Shown piece after piece: positions 20,462 through 33,500 of a DNA stretch of 64,000 nt. Each line of letters begins with the position of its first letter. Position 1 is the first letter of the stretch. Origin of the DNA: Astragalus membranaceus. Its lineage: Eukaryota; Streptophyta; Magnoliopsida; Fabales; Fabaceae. Below the pieces are notes generated by a model. The model saw only the letters and a program-made list of their open reading frames with translations, was not told the origin of the DNA and searched no databases. The stretch spans positions 105,496,442-105,560,441 of the forward strand of contig CM076846.1 of the NCBI GenBank assembly GCA_039519185.1, in the 5' to 3' direction. The position numbers were made by a program, and so were the translations under genes.

Positions 20462-23351
20462 TGTTATACCCCAATTTTGTCCGTCTTCTTTTTCTAGTTT
20501 TAGTCGTTTATTTTACTTAAATCGTGTTTTAAAGTCGCGTGATTACGAGAATTATCAATATGGCGTCTCAGTTACTAACCCTGGCCAATTTCAATTACCC
20601 TGTTCAACTAAATCGAAATACCATTGTTTTAAATTAGGCATGCACGCGAATGATCGATCTTTTCGTGCGTTCTTCAATTTAATCTTCGTATTTGGATTTA
20701 GTCGAACCAAATTGGGACTAACAAAGTCATTTTTCTCGCGATTGGGCTTGTCGTTTCAATTTGGGCTTAAGAACGCGATTCTGAGATAATTTTAGCGTTT
20801 AGTGGTCAATGGGCTTATTTATTCTATTTGGGCCTCGTTCTCACACACTTGTCTAGTTGGGTCCGATATCGCTTTTGTATTTGGCCCAATTTCTTTTATT
20901 ATTTTTACTTTGCCTATTCATTTATTTTGAGTAGTATATATAGTCTAAAAATGTCAAAAAAAAAATTCTATTTATTTTTATTTACAAATTAATAATGTTT
21001 AGGAGTCCAAATGTCCAAAAAAAAAATACAAAAAATTACATCAAAAAAGGCCCAAATGGCCAGATCCGAAAATACAAGTCATAGACAGCAAATTAGGGTT
21101 TCAGCAGGTCTCCCAAAAGCTGCTGGAACTGCTGGGCCTGGATCCAAACCTGAAAAAATAGGTCAAAGGTAATTAATGTCTTAACCTAGTTTTTACTATA
21201 AATGAGCAGCTAAGGACAGTAAAAAAAACGGAGAATCAGAGACAAAAGGCATACGGGAAATTCACAGAAAAGACACAAAATTCAGAACCGAAAGATTAGG
21301 GTTTTCACATTGAAACCCTAATCGCAAAACACCAAAAATCCAGAAACAGAAGTGGTAGGACCAGAATCAGCCAGGATAACATCAGCAGCGGTTAACAACA
21401 ACACGCTGAGTAATACGAGATTATCCAGAAGCTGGAGTTCAGGTTGGTATTTCGTTTTTTCTTCTTGTACGCTTTTTATATTTTATTAGAGTAATCTGGA
21501 AATATGAAATGTAAATATTCTAAGTGTTTTGAAATCTCAGTAGGATTAAAAATCAACTAGAAAAAAAACGTTGAACACAGTAAGGTACACAGGTAAATGA
21601 AACGGAAATCAAGCATGTACCATTTTTTTTATATACATGTAAAAAATAGTGGAATTAGATACTTTAGGACACAAATAGGTTCAGAAAAAATATCACCAAA
21701 CATCCTTATCAGTCCCTGGAAATCGATTTAGGCTTTTTTTTAAATAAAAAAATTTAGCAATAGTAGAGGGGAAGGAGAGCCCAGAAATAAAAGAGTAGAA
21801 ATAAAAAAAAAACGCGAAAACTAACCTCTGGCCACCGTACGGTGGTCGTTGTTGTTCGCACTGTCGCCGTCGTGAAGCCACCACCGTTGAGTTCCGGCGA
21901 AGACCGCAATACCCCCGTCGTCGAAACACCCTCCTCATGTTCACACCACCACGTGCTTCGCTGTCACCGGCGCACCAACGCCTTGGCCAGCACCGTTCTG
22001 TCGCCGTCAAGACCTTCGCACGAACCCAGCATGTACACTGTCGTGGGGCTACTGTTTCAGTTGCTGAAACCGTCGTCACTTTCGCCGGCCAGGGAACGGC
22101 CGACCGGCGAGCTTCTCCCTCACCCCCGCGTTTCCCCTTTCGATTCCCTCTCACGGGTTCTCTCTCTCTCCCTGAATCCCTTTCCTTTCTCTCTCGCCGG
22201 ATCCCTCGCCGGATCCCTCGCCGGATTCCTCGCCGTGGCTTTCGCCGGATCCCTCGCTGGATTCGCTCTCTCTCTCTCTCTCTCTCTCAGCCTCTCTGCG
22301 GCGCTGGTTTTAGAGGAAATAGAATTAGGGTTCCTCTCCAATATGTTGCTTTATATATTTAGGTTTTATACTTTTTTTTACTTTTTAATTTTTAATATCA
22401 GATTACTATTTACACTCATTGTTTTAATTCACGCCCCCCCTGTTTTAGCCCAGTTGCACTGCCAGTTGTTTGAATAACAAAAACAAAAATGAGTTGGGCT
22501 CGTTAACTGCACCCCTGCTATTAATTATCCGACCCCTTGCGACTAATAATACCCTATTTTTACCATTTCACCCCCCTTTTTTTTCCGTTTTTTTTTAATT
22601 TAATTTAATTCTCTTCAAGAAAAAATAGTTTCTCATAAATCAAAAACTTTGTTAATAGTCTTGTGAAGCCTTTGCTTGCATGATTATTAACAACGAGGTA
22701 CTAGTGGTGATCACTTGGAGCCTTTGCTCAATTGATCATCATGAATGCCTGAATTTTTCTAAAGAGTTTCACTAAATCAAAAACTTTGTTAATAGTCTTG
22801 TGAAGCCTTTGCCTGCATGATTATTAACAATGAGGTACTAGTGGTGATCACTTGGAGTCTTTGCTCAATTGATCATCATGAATGTCTGATTTTCACAATT
22901 AAACAACATAAAAAAACAAAAACCTTTTTCTAGACAAACAAGAACTACGTAGCTTTGAATTCTCCATCGCACCGGGAGATACGTAGGAGCGAGAGGCTAA
23001 CTCTTGTCAAGCGCCAAAAATAAAAAAAATTTCATTAAGTTCTTTAATTCATTTCCAATAAGAAATAAAGAGGTAAATTAGATATTTTTCAATCAACACT
23101 TAAAACCACACATTTAATTAAAGGTTCCCTCTCAGTAGAGAGGATGTGTGGGGTGCTAATACCTTCCCCGCGCGTAACCGACCCCCGAACCCAAAACTCT
23201 CAGTTTTCAAAGGCCAAATCGCTTTCTAAAAAAGGGTTTTTCTGATACTTTCCTTAAATAAGTATTGGTGGCGGCTTCATTGTCATTGTTTTTTTTTAGA
23301 AAAGTTGTAAACGAGGAAGGTTCTCCCTCGGGGGCTTTTTCGGGCGCAACA
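20462..23351 (+). repeat. 5' LTR of the Ogre-like element (2890 bp)
   Basis: TGTTATACCCC...GCGCAACA. It contains a 137-bp tandem duplication (22639-22775 and 22776-22890, with atcaaaaactttgttaatag in each) and a block of about 660 bp (about 21799-22500) absent from the 3' LTR. That block is GC-rich, with a CT microsatellite and a 12-bp tandem repeat of the form gccggatccctc. Confidence 0.9.
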
Positions 23352-23352
23352 G

Positions 23353-23375
23353 CTGGCGACTTCACTGGGGACACT
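23353..23375 (+). other. Primer binding site of the Ogre-like element
   Basis: TGGCGACTTCACTGGGGAC lies directly inside the 5' LTR (one or two bases after ...GCGCAACA). The phrase TGGCGAC..C.CTGGGGA is seen at this place in Tat-lineage elements. It should pair with the 3' end of a tRNA (arginine is reported for Ogre); the exact tRNA was not checked. Confidence 0.7.
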
Positions 23376-24376
23376 AAAAAACTTTTTTTCAAAAGTGGGT
23401 CAAGCCTAATTAATTAAATGTGTGGTTTATATGATTGATTTGAATATCTTGCTTTGCCTCTCTTCTTCTTCCTTTTACATAAGCATGTTACATCCATGTG
23501 CATTCTTCTTCTATGTTTGCTTTTGCAATAGATAGTTATTTCTTTGCTTAGTTCCCTCATGCATGTCTTCCCCTTTCTTATCATGTCCCCTTCTTCTTTG
23601 CTCCTTTTCTTGAGGTAAGTAATGCATTGTCATTGGCACCCTAGATTAGTTTATATTGGATCGATATTGAACCCTAGGATAAACAACATGCTATTTGTCT
23701 GGACTGCTCGGGATTTTCATTTGCAGGTGGGGAAGGGTAGTTATTCCTAGGTGTTGTGCCCTCGACACACACTTCACATCCTATACTTGTGAGCATTGAG
23801 TGGGGCCTAAAACCCAAGGTCTGAACAAAAACCTAGGAGAGTGGGAGCGATTAGTGACTGCCATTCGTAGACCTTTGTCGGTATGGCTCTCATGAAAGTT
23901 CCGCCCAAGAGTGCGCTTTGTCATGATACCTCACACTCGGTAGCTTTCTACGATTGTGGGTGCCATCATGAGAGAGACTTTAGCTCTTGGTTGCCATTGT
24001 AAGGAAGTGATTAGAACCTACATGGGAGGATTACCCCTTTCGTCGACTTTAGACCCTAGGATTTCCACCCTTTGTAGGACACGGGGGCACGCCTTTGTTT
24101 GTTGCATTAGTTTAGGCATTCCTTTTTCTTAAACTCTATTTCAAAAAATCGTAGAAAATAATATCCTTATTTTCTTACCCTCTTTTTATGTAAATGACAC
24201 ATCATTTCGCATCCACATCATCTTGCATTCACATCGTTTCACACCATTGCATTTGCATCTAACAAAAGTTTAAAAAAAAAAAAATTTTCATCATTTGCAT
24301 TCTTCATGCATTAAAGTTTGTTTGCCGGAGATCGCAACGTAACACCGAACCTTGTCATAGGTGTGTAAGAGGCAAC
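23376..24376 (+). other. Untranslated leader of the Ogre-like element
   Basis: About 1 kb between primer site and ORF1 without sustained open frame. No repeats of note were seen. Confidence 0.6.
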
Positions 24377-26377
24377 ATGGAATCCAAAGGCAAAACCGCA
24401 TTCAAGTCAAGGTTCCCCATTGTAAAGAAGATTGATGTAACTAGTTTGAAGGAGTATGCTTCCCTATTAGGTCCTATTGAGCTTCGGTCCTTCGACAAGA
24501 CTTATGGGAACATCCTGCAAGTTATTACAGTTAGAAGTACAAGAGAGCGCCATCGCCGCCCTATGTTGGTTCTATGACTCTGAGATTAGATGTTTTCTTT
24601 TCAAGAACTTCCAAATGGCACCTACCCTAGAGGAGTATGAGAAGATTCTGGGTTTTGATCGCTCAGAGGCTAGACCTTACCAGTATCAGAGGCAGTATTA
24701 TTCAGATGAGAAGTTTGCTTCCTTGTTACAAATCAGTGTAGAAGAAGTGCGGTCCCACAAAGTTAAGCGTAACAAGATATTTGGGTTTCCTCAGGAGTAC
24801 TTTGAGAGTTTGATGACTAGTTATGTAGCATCAAATGATTGGGTTTCTTTCAAGCGAGTACTAGCTTTGACCATCTTCGGCATTGTTCTTTTCCCTCAGA
24901 TTGAGACACATATAGATGAAACCGCTGTTGGTGTGTTCCTAGCTTTCAAGAGTGCAAAAAGTCCCATCAACCCGGTTCCCGCTATTCTCGCCGAGACCTA
25001 TCGTGCCTTCACCCGCCATCATGAGTTCCGAAAGGATAAGATGTGTTGTTCCTTCCCTGTGCTATACGCTTGGTTGATCAGTCATGTGTGCATTAACAAA
25101 AGTGAAGTTGGGGACCTGCTTTCCTACACCTTGGGTTGTAATTCGAAGACTATGAGCCCTCAGGAGTGGAAGGATACTCTTAAGAACCTTGATGCTCTTC
25201 AAATTCGGTGGTACTTGCACAAGTTTTGGGAAGATAGACCCTCAGTGATATTCCAATGTGGCAGTTTCCAGAACGTTCCTCTCATGGGAACACAAGGATG
25301 CATCAACTATAACCCGTCTTTGGCCTTGAGACAACTCGGCTACCCTATGCGGGACTCACCCTCCGAAGCTATGTTGTTCCATTTTTACCTCCATGAGGGG
25401 ATCCCTAAAGACGAGGACTTACTTCGGCGAGTCTTGCAAGCTTGGGAAACCGTGGTGCGGAAAAACAAGGGTGAGTTATCTAAAAGGACCACTGCTATCT
25501 CCTTCACTCAATGGCTAGAAAAGAGGATTAAGGAAACTCGATCATCCAACCAAGGAATGCCATCACTCGAAGAGAAAATACCAGAACCCCACGTTCCCCT
25601 AATTGAAAAACTAGAAGAGGTTAAGTTGGCCTTATCGAAAGCGGAAGAAGAGAAAAGGGCTTTGCAAAATAGATTGGGAAAGGTGATGCAAGACAAGCGG
25701 AATGAAAATGCTCTTCAAGCCGCCGCTATTGAAGCAACCAATAGGAAGCTTGAAATAGAAGAAGAGAGCAAGAGGGGAATTCAGAAACATTGGGAGGGAG
25801 CTAAAGAAGAAGTAAAGAGGTGCGCCTCAAAGATGAATGAGGCTGTGGTGGAATCAAGAGAATGGAAGAAATCATATACCAAGTCAAAGAGGGATGAGAA
25901 AATGGTTAGAGAGGCGCTAGCTAAGTCAAAAGAGGGATTCCAAAGGATGAAGTTTGAAATGGAGAACCAAGTGGAAAACATCAGGCGAGATAGAGAGTCT
26001 ATCCTAGGAACTTCCAATGCCTAAGGGAATCTTATGGGCAAGTGCAAGCAGAAAGCCAGTACTGGGAGGAACGCTTCATGGCATTAATTGGCAGAATAGA
26101 AGACCAAGAAGTCATCAAGGAGCTAAGGGATGAGATTCAGCTTTGGAGGAGCAAATTTTCAAAGCTAGCAGGGCTAGCTAATCAAGCTGTGAGAAATGTT
26201 CCCAAGAAGCTAAGAAGAGCTGAAGCAGAATCGAACCCTTGCAACACTCCGGCCAAAGTGCGTGAGTTTGTCGAGTATTGCAAGATCCTGACAGAAGAAC
26301 TCATGGAGAAGGCCAAGGGAGCGGCCGAAAGCAAGAAGAGAAAGAGGAAGGAGAAATTGAAGGCTATATACCTCTGA
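24377..26377 (+). pseudogene. Ogre-type ORF1 (plant-mobile-domain/DUF7745-like), frameshifted
   Basis: The long middle frame (about 24530-26022) contains ALCWFYDSEIRCFLFKNFQM, APTLEEYEKILGF and LALTIFGIVLFPQ, the type of sequence I associate with Ogre ORF1 and plant mobile-domain-like proteins, followed by a long coiled coil (about residues 370-515) rich in Glu and Lys. The N-terminus (MESKGKTAFKSRFPIVKK at 24377) lies in a different frame, joined by a shift near 24517. The C-terminus (QYWEERFMALIGRIEDQE to a Lys-rich end KKRKRKEKLKAIYL) is in a third frame after a shift near 26020. The function of ORF1 in Ogre elements is unknown. It lies upstream of gag, as in the published elements. Confidence 0.75.
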
Positions 26378-26724
26378 AGTTCACTTTAGAACATTGCAAT
26401 ATTTCTTAGGAAATTGTAATTTTCTCTAAAAAGTTGTAATTTTCTTTGGATATTGTACTTTGTCCTCAGAATATTGTACTTTGCTTTTCTCTCGAGTTTG
26501 AAGTATTCTTTCCTTATGAATAAAGTGTGTTCGTTTTGACTATTGCTTCCAACTTCGTTGCAAAAAAAAAATAATAATAATAAATAATAAAAATAAAAAC
26601 AAAAATGTTAGAGCTTTAGACCTACACGCCTATGACAAGACGAATTACACCGCGATTCCCAGCACCCAAACAAACATAAAATCATGCATATTGCATTGCA
26701 TTTGCATTCATTTATTTAATTCTC

Positions 26725-29700
26725 GTGCTAATAAAGTGTATTCCCTCAATAGAAAAAGGCAAGCTGGTTCGCCAACATCGATACCTGACTCGTCTACAAG
26801 CAAGGCTCATGGCAACTAACCAGAATGACCGGGGCCGTCCTGTTATTGAAGACCTAGGAAGTGGGGAATCAGACCATGGTAACACCTCTGCTGAGGTTCC
26901 CAATCCAGAGCAATTGGCTCAAGAGAATCGGGAGTTGAGAACGAAAATCGGGGCAATGGAAGCACAGATGACGGAAATGATGGGCATACTACAAACTTTG
27001 AGGAACGGAACTGCCGCTGAAAGTCTCGCCGTCACTACCGGAGTTGCTGTCACTCTTCCCCCTCTGAGTCTCGAGACTAACACCTTTGCTCATACTTCAG
27101 GAATCAACAACCAGGGCCAACCAGTTATGCATGGGATGCCTTGGGGACTCCCATCCGGATACGCACCTCCAGGAGCTGAGGCTAATGCTGGAAGTAATCT
27201 CCTTAGGGATGCAGAACAAGTCCGACCCATCCCAGCCACAAGCAGTGGAGGAGCGGGAGCACCTCAGGGCCAAATTCAGATTCCTATTCCGCCGGGAACT
27301 CCATTTGACTTTCATTCACCAGTAACGGTCCATCCCCCAATTCAGGGACCAATTCATGGGAATATCACTCACTCACGTGACCCACACGTGAACCCAGCCG
27401 TAGTGTCGATGAGTAATCCTCACTACTGTGTGAATGGTTTTCCTCAGAACTATCCTGCTGAAGCTCCTCAAGCTAGAGACAGGTATCATATGTTAGAAGA
27501 ACGCTTAAGGATGATTGAAGGGTCGGGCTCTAGAGCAAGAGAAGCTCGTGATCTGTGTCTCATCCCCGATGTGGTTTTACCTCCCAAATTCAAAGTGCCC
27601 GACTTTGACAAGTACCGAGGCGTGACTTGCCCTAAAAGCCATCTGACCATGTACTGTAGAAAAATGGCTGCACATTCTCATGATGACAAGTTGTTGATCC
27701 ATTACTTCCAAGAGAGCCTTGCGGGAGCATCTCTCAACTGGTACATGCAGCTAGAACCGTCCCATATCCATTGTTGGAAGGACTTGGCTGATGCTTTCCT
27801 CAGACAGTACCAGTACAATACAGATATGGCGCCAGACAGAACACAGTTGCAGAGTCTGGCAAAAAGAGATAATGAGTCATTCAAAGAGTATGCCCAGCGG
27901 TGGAGGGCTTTGGCTGCACAGGTAACACCCCCTTTGTTAGAGAAAGAATTAGTCTTCATGTTCATGGAAACACTGCCACCGTTATACTACGATCGGTTGA
28001 TTGGTAGTGTGTCTTCCAATTTCTCAGACATGGTAATCATCGGTGAAAGATTAGAAAACGGAATGAGAAGCGGCAAGATTGCCCATGGTTCCACAGGTAC
28101 AACCACCCAGAAAAAGCCATTTTCCGGATTTTCAAAGAAGAAAGAAGGAGAGACCAACACCATCACCATAAGCCCACCTTATCAAACACAAAACATCCCT
28201 GTCCCCACTCAAACACGACCAACCCTTCCACCACAAAATAACTACTACAAAAGCTACCCAGACAAAAAACGGACCACCTTTGATCCCATCCCCATGTCCT
28301 ATACTGACCTCTTCAACTATCTTTTTACAAACAAACTCATCAATACCAGACCCATGAGACCAGTTCAACCACCCTACTTCCGAGGCTACAATCCCAATGC
28401 TACCTGTGCATTTCATGAAGGGGCAGTTGGACACGTTGTTGAAGACTGCAAGGCCTTTAAAATTGTAGTGCAAGATCTGATTGATGCCAAAGGGATAACC
28501 TTCAAACAAGAAAGCCCAAGCATCACAACTAATCCGCTGCCTGGTCATGAGAAACCTGCAACCAATGCCATCCATGATATGGGGGGTCAATCCTTAATCA
28601 GAACTGTGGAGTGTATCCAGGCGCCCCTAGAGGTTATTCATGCAGAGCTATACAAGTTCGGGGTCATCAAGAGAGGTTGTGCTCAGAAAGAAGTATGTGT
28701 TGATGATAATTGTGTCGGAACATGTGAGACCTTCAAGACAGTTTTGCAGGACCTGCTGGATCGTCATATAATCCAAATGGGTGTGCAAGAGAAAGAGGAG
28801 GATGTGCTGACCTTCGAATCAAATAAGAATGGAAATGTTCAGGTACCTATTGAGGTCCCGTATAGCCGAAAGCCGATCGTGGAGAGACCTAAGACCATTG
28901 TGATTCCTGTCCCAGCTCCTCATCAAAAGAACAATGCTGTTCCATGGAGCTATGGGGTGTCAGTTCCAATTCAGAAGCCTCAAGTTGTTCCCGATGTCAC
29001 CAACATTGCGGGAAGCAGCAGAGTCACTAGAAGCGGTCGTGTTTATGTCCCTGAAGTCCTGAAAGAAGGTCCCTCAAAGGAGGAAGAGGAAAGAATTCGC
29101 AAAGGCAAAGCGCAAGAACCCAAGGAAAGTAGGAAAGTGTCAGAACAAGAAGCCACTGAATTTCTGAAGATCATGCGTCAGAGTGATTACAAAGTGGTGG
29201 ACCAGCTGCACCACACTCCTGCAAAGATCTCTATCATGTCCTTACTGCTCAATTCTGAGGTTCACCGTGCAGCCCTAATGAAAGTATTGAATGAAGCCCA
29301 TGTAGCTCAGAACATCACCGTTGACCAGCTCGATGGCATTGTAGGGAATATTGTTGCATCCAATTATATTACTTTTACCGATGATGAGCTCACCCCTGAG
29401 GGAAAGGGGCATAATCAGGCACTTCACATTTCAGTTAGATGTGGTGAATATACACTCTCCAGGGTCCTCATCGACAATGGATTCTCTTTGAATGTCATGC
29501 CCAAATCTACTATGAGCAGATTAAATGTAGACTGTTCATATATGAAGCCTAGTTCAACACTAGTTAGGGCATTTGACGGATCCAAGAAAGAGGTTATGGG
29601 AGAAATGGAGTTCCAGATGCAGATAGGGCCAGAAGTATTTTATGTGAATTTTCAGATCATGGACATTGCATCATCCTACAGTTGTCTCCTGGGGAGACCC

Positions 29701-30347
29701 TGGATTCATGCTGCCGGTGCTGTTCCTTCATCCCTCCACCAAAGGCTTAAGTTTGTAGTCGACGACAAGCTGATAGTCGTTTTTGGAGAAGAAGAGTTCA
29801 TCGTTAGCAAGCCCCATCCTTCTCAATACATTGAGGCTGCAGAAGAGTCACTTGAATCTGCCTTTCAATCACTAGAAATTGCAAATGCCGCTTTTGTGGG
29901 GGAAGAAGCCCCGTTGCCCGTACCAAAGATATCTAGCGCTGCTATCATGGTAGCCAAAGTCATGCTGCAAAATGGTTACCAGATCGGAAAAGGGTTAGGA
30001 AAGTCCGAGCAAGGAGTTCTGACGCCGGTTCAGCTGCAAGAGTACAAGGATAGGCGTGGGTTAGGATATTGGCCCACTCAGGCTGACAAGAAGAGAATGG
30101 CTGAGGAAAAACGAGAAAGAAGGCTAGCTAAGCTTCAGGGACGGGAACCAAGCTTGAAGAAGATTCCTATCTATGATCTCTCTCGGAGCTTTAGGAATGC
30201 GGGTATGCGGGATCCCAATCAGGTGGCCGTCATTGAGGAAGAATCAGTTGTGGAAGACAAAGGCGTGGACTTGGTGCGTCGCAGTGCAGCAGATGAAGAG
30301 CTTGATAATTGGAAGATCATTGATTTCCCCGTTATTTTCATTCCAAA
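26725..30347 (+). CDS. Gag-protease polyprotein of the Ogre-like element
   Basis: This open frame of about 1208 codons is intact. In order: N-terminal coiled coil (about residues 60-95), a Pro-rich linker, retrotransposon gag domain (about 290-440; YNTDMAPDRTQLQSLAKRDN, ESFKEYAQRWRALAAQV), a Pro-rich stretch, short Cys/His segments (CAFHEGAVGHVVEDC near residue 560), aspartic protease (LIDNGFSLNVMPKSTM near residue 915, with DNG in place of the common DTG/DSG), and a G-patch-like segment (NGYQIGKGLGKSEQGVL near 1085). Its frame ends at a TAA at 30349-30351, directly inside a probable intron whose removal would fuse it to RT. The start at 26725 is the first ATG of the frame; the next ATG, about 28 codons in, is also possible. 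Confidence 0.85.
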
Positions 30348-30555
30348 GTAATGATTTTGTAATGCAAATTCTTTGACTCTGCCCAAGGCCTTAGGATATT
30401 TCATAAGGGCATGCACGTTTTTCCTTCAAATATCATCTATCAATAAAATGTTGTTTTGGATTCTCAAATGAATAAATTTGCTTTTCATTATCATACGTCT
30501 CCATCTTGTGTTTCTATTTTTGCCTGTTCATTTCTTTCTATTCCCGCAAATGCAG
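30348..30555 (+). other. Probable intron between protease and reverse transcriptase frames
   Basis: A GT at 30348 (CCAAA/GTAATG) and an AG at 30555 after a pyrimidine-rich tract (tttctttctattcccgcaaatgcag) delimit 208 bp. Removing it skips the stop codon TAA and joins ...IPK to SKMNIFENN in one frame. Ogre elements are known to carry an intron at just this place, so splicing would decide the ratio of Gag-Pro to Gag-Pro-Pol. Confidence 0.75.
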
Positions 30556-33500
30556 ATCTAAAATGAATATCTTTGAGAATAACGATGCCAACGATTCATA
30601 TGTTAATTTTGATCACCCCGTTAACCAAGCTGAGGAGGATGTTGAGGATGACTGGGAAACTCCTCCAGAATTGATGAGAATGGTTGAACAAGAGGAAAAG
30701 GTTATTCAGGCACATGGGGAGTCCGTTGAGATAATTAACCTAGGCACAGAGGACAGCAAGAAGGAAGTAAAGGTGGGTACTTCAATGAAGGAAGGTGAGC
30801 GCAAGAAACTAATTGAACTCCTACATGAGTATGTTGATGTCTTTGCATGGACTTATCAAAATATGCCAGGTTTAGATACTGACATAGTGGTGCATAAGTT
30901 GCCAGTCAGGCCAGAATGTCCTCCGGTAAAGCAGAAACTGAGAAGAATGAAGCTAGAAATGTCCTTAAAGATCAGGGATGAGGTGAAAAAGCAATTTGAC
31001 ACTGGGTTCCTAGTGGTAGCCAAGTATCCGCAATGGGTTGCCAACATCGTGCCAGTTCCGAAAAAAGACGGGAAAGTTAGAATGTGCGTTGATTACAGAG
31101 ATCTGAACCGTGCTAGTCCCAAAGATGATTTTCCCCTGCCCCATATTGATGTCTTAGTGGATAGTACGGCACAACATTCACTGTTCTCCTTCATGGATGG
31201 GTATTCAGGGTATAACCAGATCAACATGGCTCCTGAGGATATGGAGAAGACGACTTTCACAACTCTTTGGGGAACATTCTGTTACAGAGTCATGCCATTC
31301 GGGTTGAAGAACGTCGGTGCTACCTATCAAAGGGTTATGGTAACATTGTTTCATGACATGATGCACAAAGAAATAGAGGTCTACGTGGATGATATGATCG
31401 CCAAGTCTAAAACTGATGAGGAACACATTGTCAATTTGCAAAAGCTCTTTGAGCGGTTGAGAAAATTCAAGCAGATTAAATCCTGCCAAGTGTACCTTTG
31501 GCGTGCGATCAGGAAAGTTGTTGGGGTTCATCGTCAGCCAAAAGGGGATAGAGGTCGATCCAGACAAGGTGCGTGCGATTCTTGAGATGCCAGTCCCTAA
31601 AACAGAAAAAGAGATTCGGGGTTTTCTCGGAAGACTGAACTACATCTCTAGGTTCATATTCCAGTTGACTCCCACTTGTGAACCAATCTTCAAACTTTTG
31701 TGCAAGAATCAAGAGACCAAATGGAATGATGATTGTCAAGAAGCATTTGAAAAGATCAAAAAATATCTTCAGAATCCACCTATCTTGACGCCTCCTGTAC
31801 CCGGCAGACCTCTGATCCTGTACCTAACTGTGCTAGACAGCTCAATGGGTTGCATGTTAGGGCAACATGATGAATCTGGGAAGAAAGAGCATGCCATTTA
31901 CTATTTGAGCAAGAAATTCACTGACTCTGAGACAAGGTGTAACAGCCCAGGTCCACCGCAGCGGCCACCCCGGTCCCACTGTTACCTCACGATCTTCTCT
32001 ACCCCTCTTGTAGAGTTTTTGCCTTCCGTGGGAATCGAACCTTGCACCTGAGGCATAAGTGCAAGTTAAACCCCCTTCCCACTACCAATTGAGCGCGCGC
32101 TCAATTGGTAGTGGGAAGGGGGTTTAACTTGCACTTATGCCTCAGGTGCAAGGTTCGATTCCCACGGAAGGCAAAAACTCTACAAGAGGGGTAGAGAAGA
32201 TCGTGAGGTAACAGTGGGACCGGGGTGGCCGCTGCGGTGGACCTGGGCTGTTACATAAAAAGGCGCCTTTTTATTGTAACAGCCCAGGTCCACCGCAGCG
32301 GCCACCCCGGTCCCACTGTTACCTCACGGTCTTCTCTACCCCTCTTGTAGAGTTTTTGCCTTCCGTGGGAATCGAACCTTGCACCTGAGGCATAAGTGCA
32401 AGTTAAACCCCCTTCCCACTACCAATTGAGCGCGCGCTCAATTGGTAGTGGGAAGGGGGTTTAACTTGCACTTATGCCTCAGGTGCAAGGTTCGATTCCC
32501 ACGGAAGGCAAAAATTCTACAAGAGGGGTAGAAAAGATCGTGAGGTAACAGTGGGACCGGGGTGGCCGCTGCGGTGGACCTGGGCTGTTACATAAAAAGG
32601 CGCCTTTTTATTGTAACAGCCCAGGTCCACCGCAGCGGCCACCCCGGTCCCACTGTTACCTCACGGTCTTCTCTACCCCTCTTGTAGAGTTTTTGCCTTC
32701 CGTGGGAATCGAACCTTGCACCTGAGGCATAAGTGTAAGTTAAACCCCCTTCCCACTACCAATTGAGCGCGCGCTCAATTGGTAGTGGGAAGGGGGTTTA
32801 ACTTGCACTTATGCCTCAGGTGCAAGGTTCGATTCCCACGGAAGGCAAAAACTCTACAAGAGGGGTAGAGAAGACCGTGAGGTAACAGTGGGACCGGGGT
32901 GGCCGCTGCGGTGGACCTGGGCTGTTACACAAGGTACTCGCTGCTAGGAAAGACTTGTTGTGCTTTAGCTTGGGCTGCTCATCGTTTGAGGCAGTACATG
33001 CTAAGTCACACTACTTGGTTGGTATCTAAAATGGATCCTATCAAGTATATCTTTGAGAAGCCGGCACTTACAGGGAGACTTGCCCGTTGGCAAATGCAGT
33101 TATCAGAATATGATCTCCTATAAGTCACTCAGAAAGCAATTAAAGGTAGTGCGCTGGCCGAGTACCTGGCACACCAGCCCGTCGAAGATTATCAGCCTAT
33201 GCAGTATGACTTTCCTGATGAAGATATCATGGCTTTGTTTGAAGAAGGGAAATCCCCAGAAGATGAAAGATGGAGAATGGTGTTCGATGGTGCCTCCAAT
33301 ACATACGGGCACGGAGCCGGGGCAGTGCTGATTTCCCCCGATAATCGCTTCATCCCATTCACTACCAGACTAAGCTTCTACGTCACTAATAATATCGCAG
33401 AGTATGAGGCATGTATTTTTAGTATCCAGGCAGCCATTGATTGGAAAGTTAAGAGACTTGATGTGTATGGAGATTCAGCCCTAGTAATTCACCAAGTGAA

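Noticed and set aside
21842..22477. Open frame of 211 codons in the 5' LTR
   Set aside because: It lies in the GC-rich block with CT microsatellite and 12-bp repeats, has overlapping open frames in other phases and no domain; it is a compositional artefact.
32099..32163. Genuine tRNA gene in the palindromes
   Set aside because: A and B boxes are present, but the acceptor stem and anticodon arm do not form a proper cloverleaf; it is tRNA-derived only.
32899..33123. A separate small gene of 74 codons starting at 32899
   Set aside because: Its start is inside the palindromic insertion; the rest is the continuation of the Ogre-like RNase H domain.
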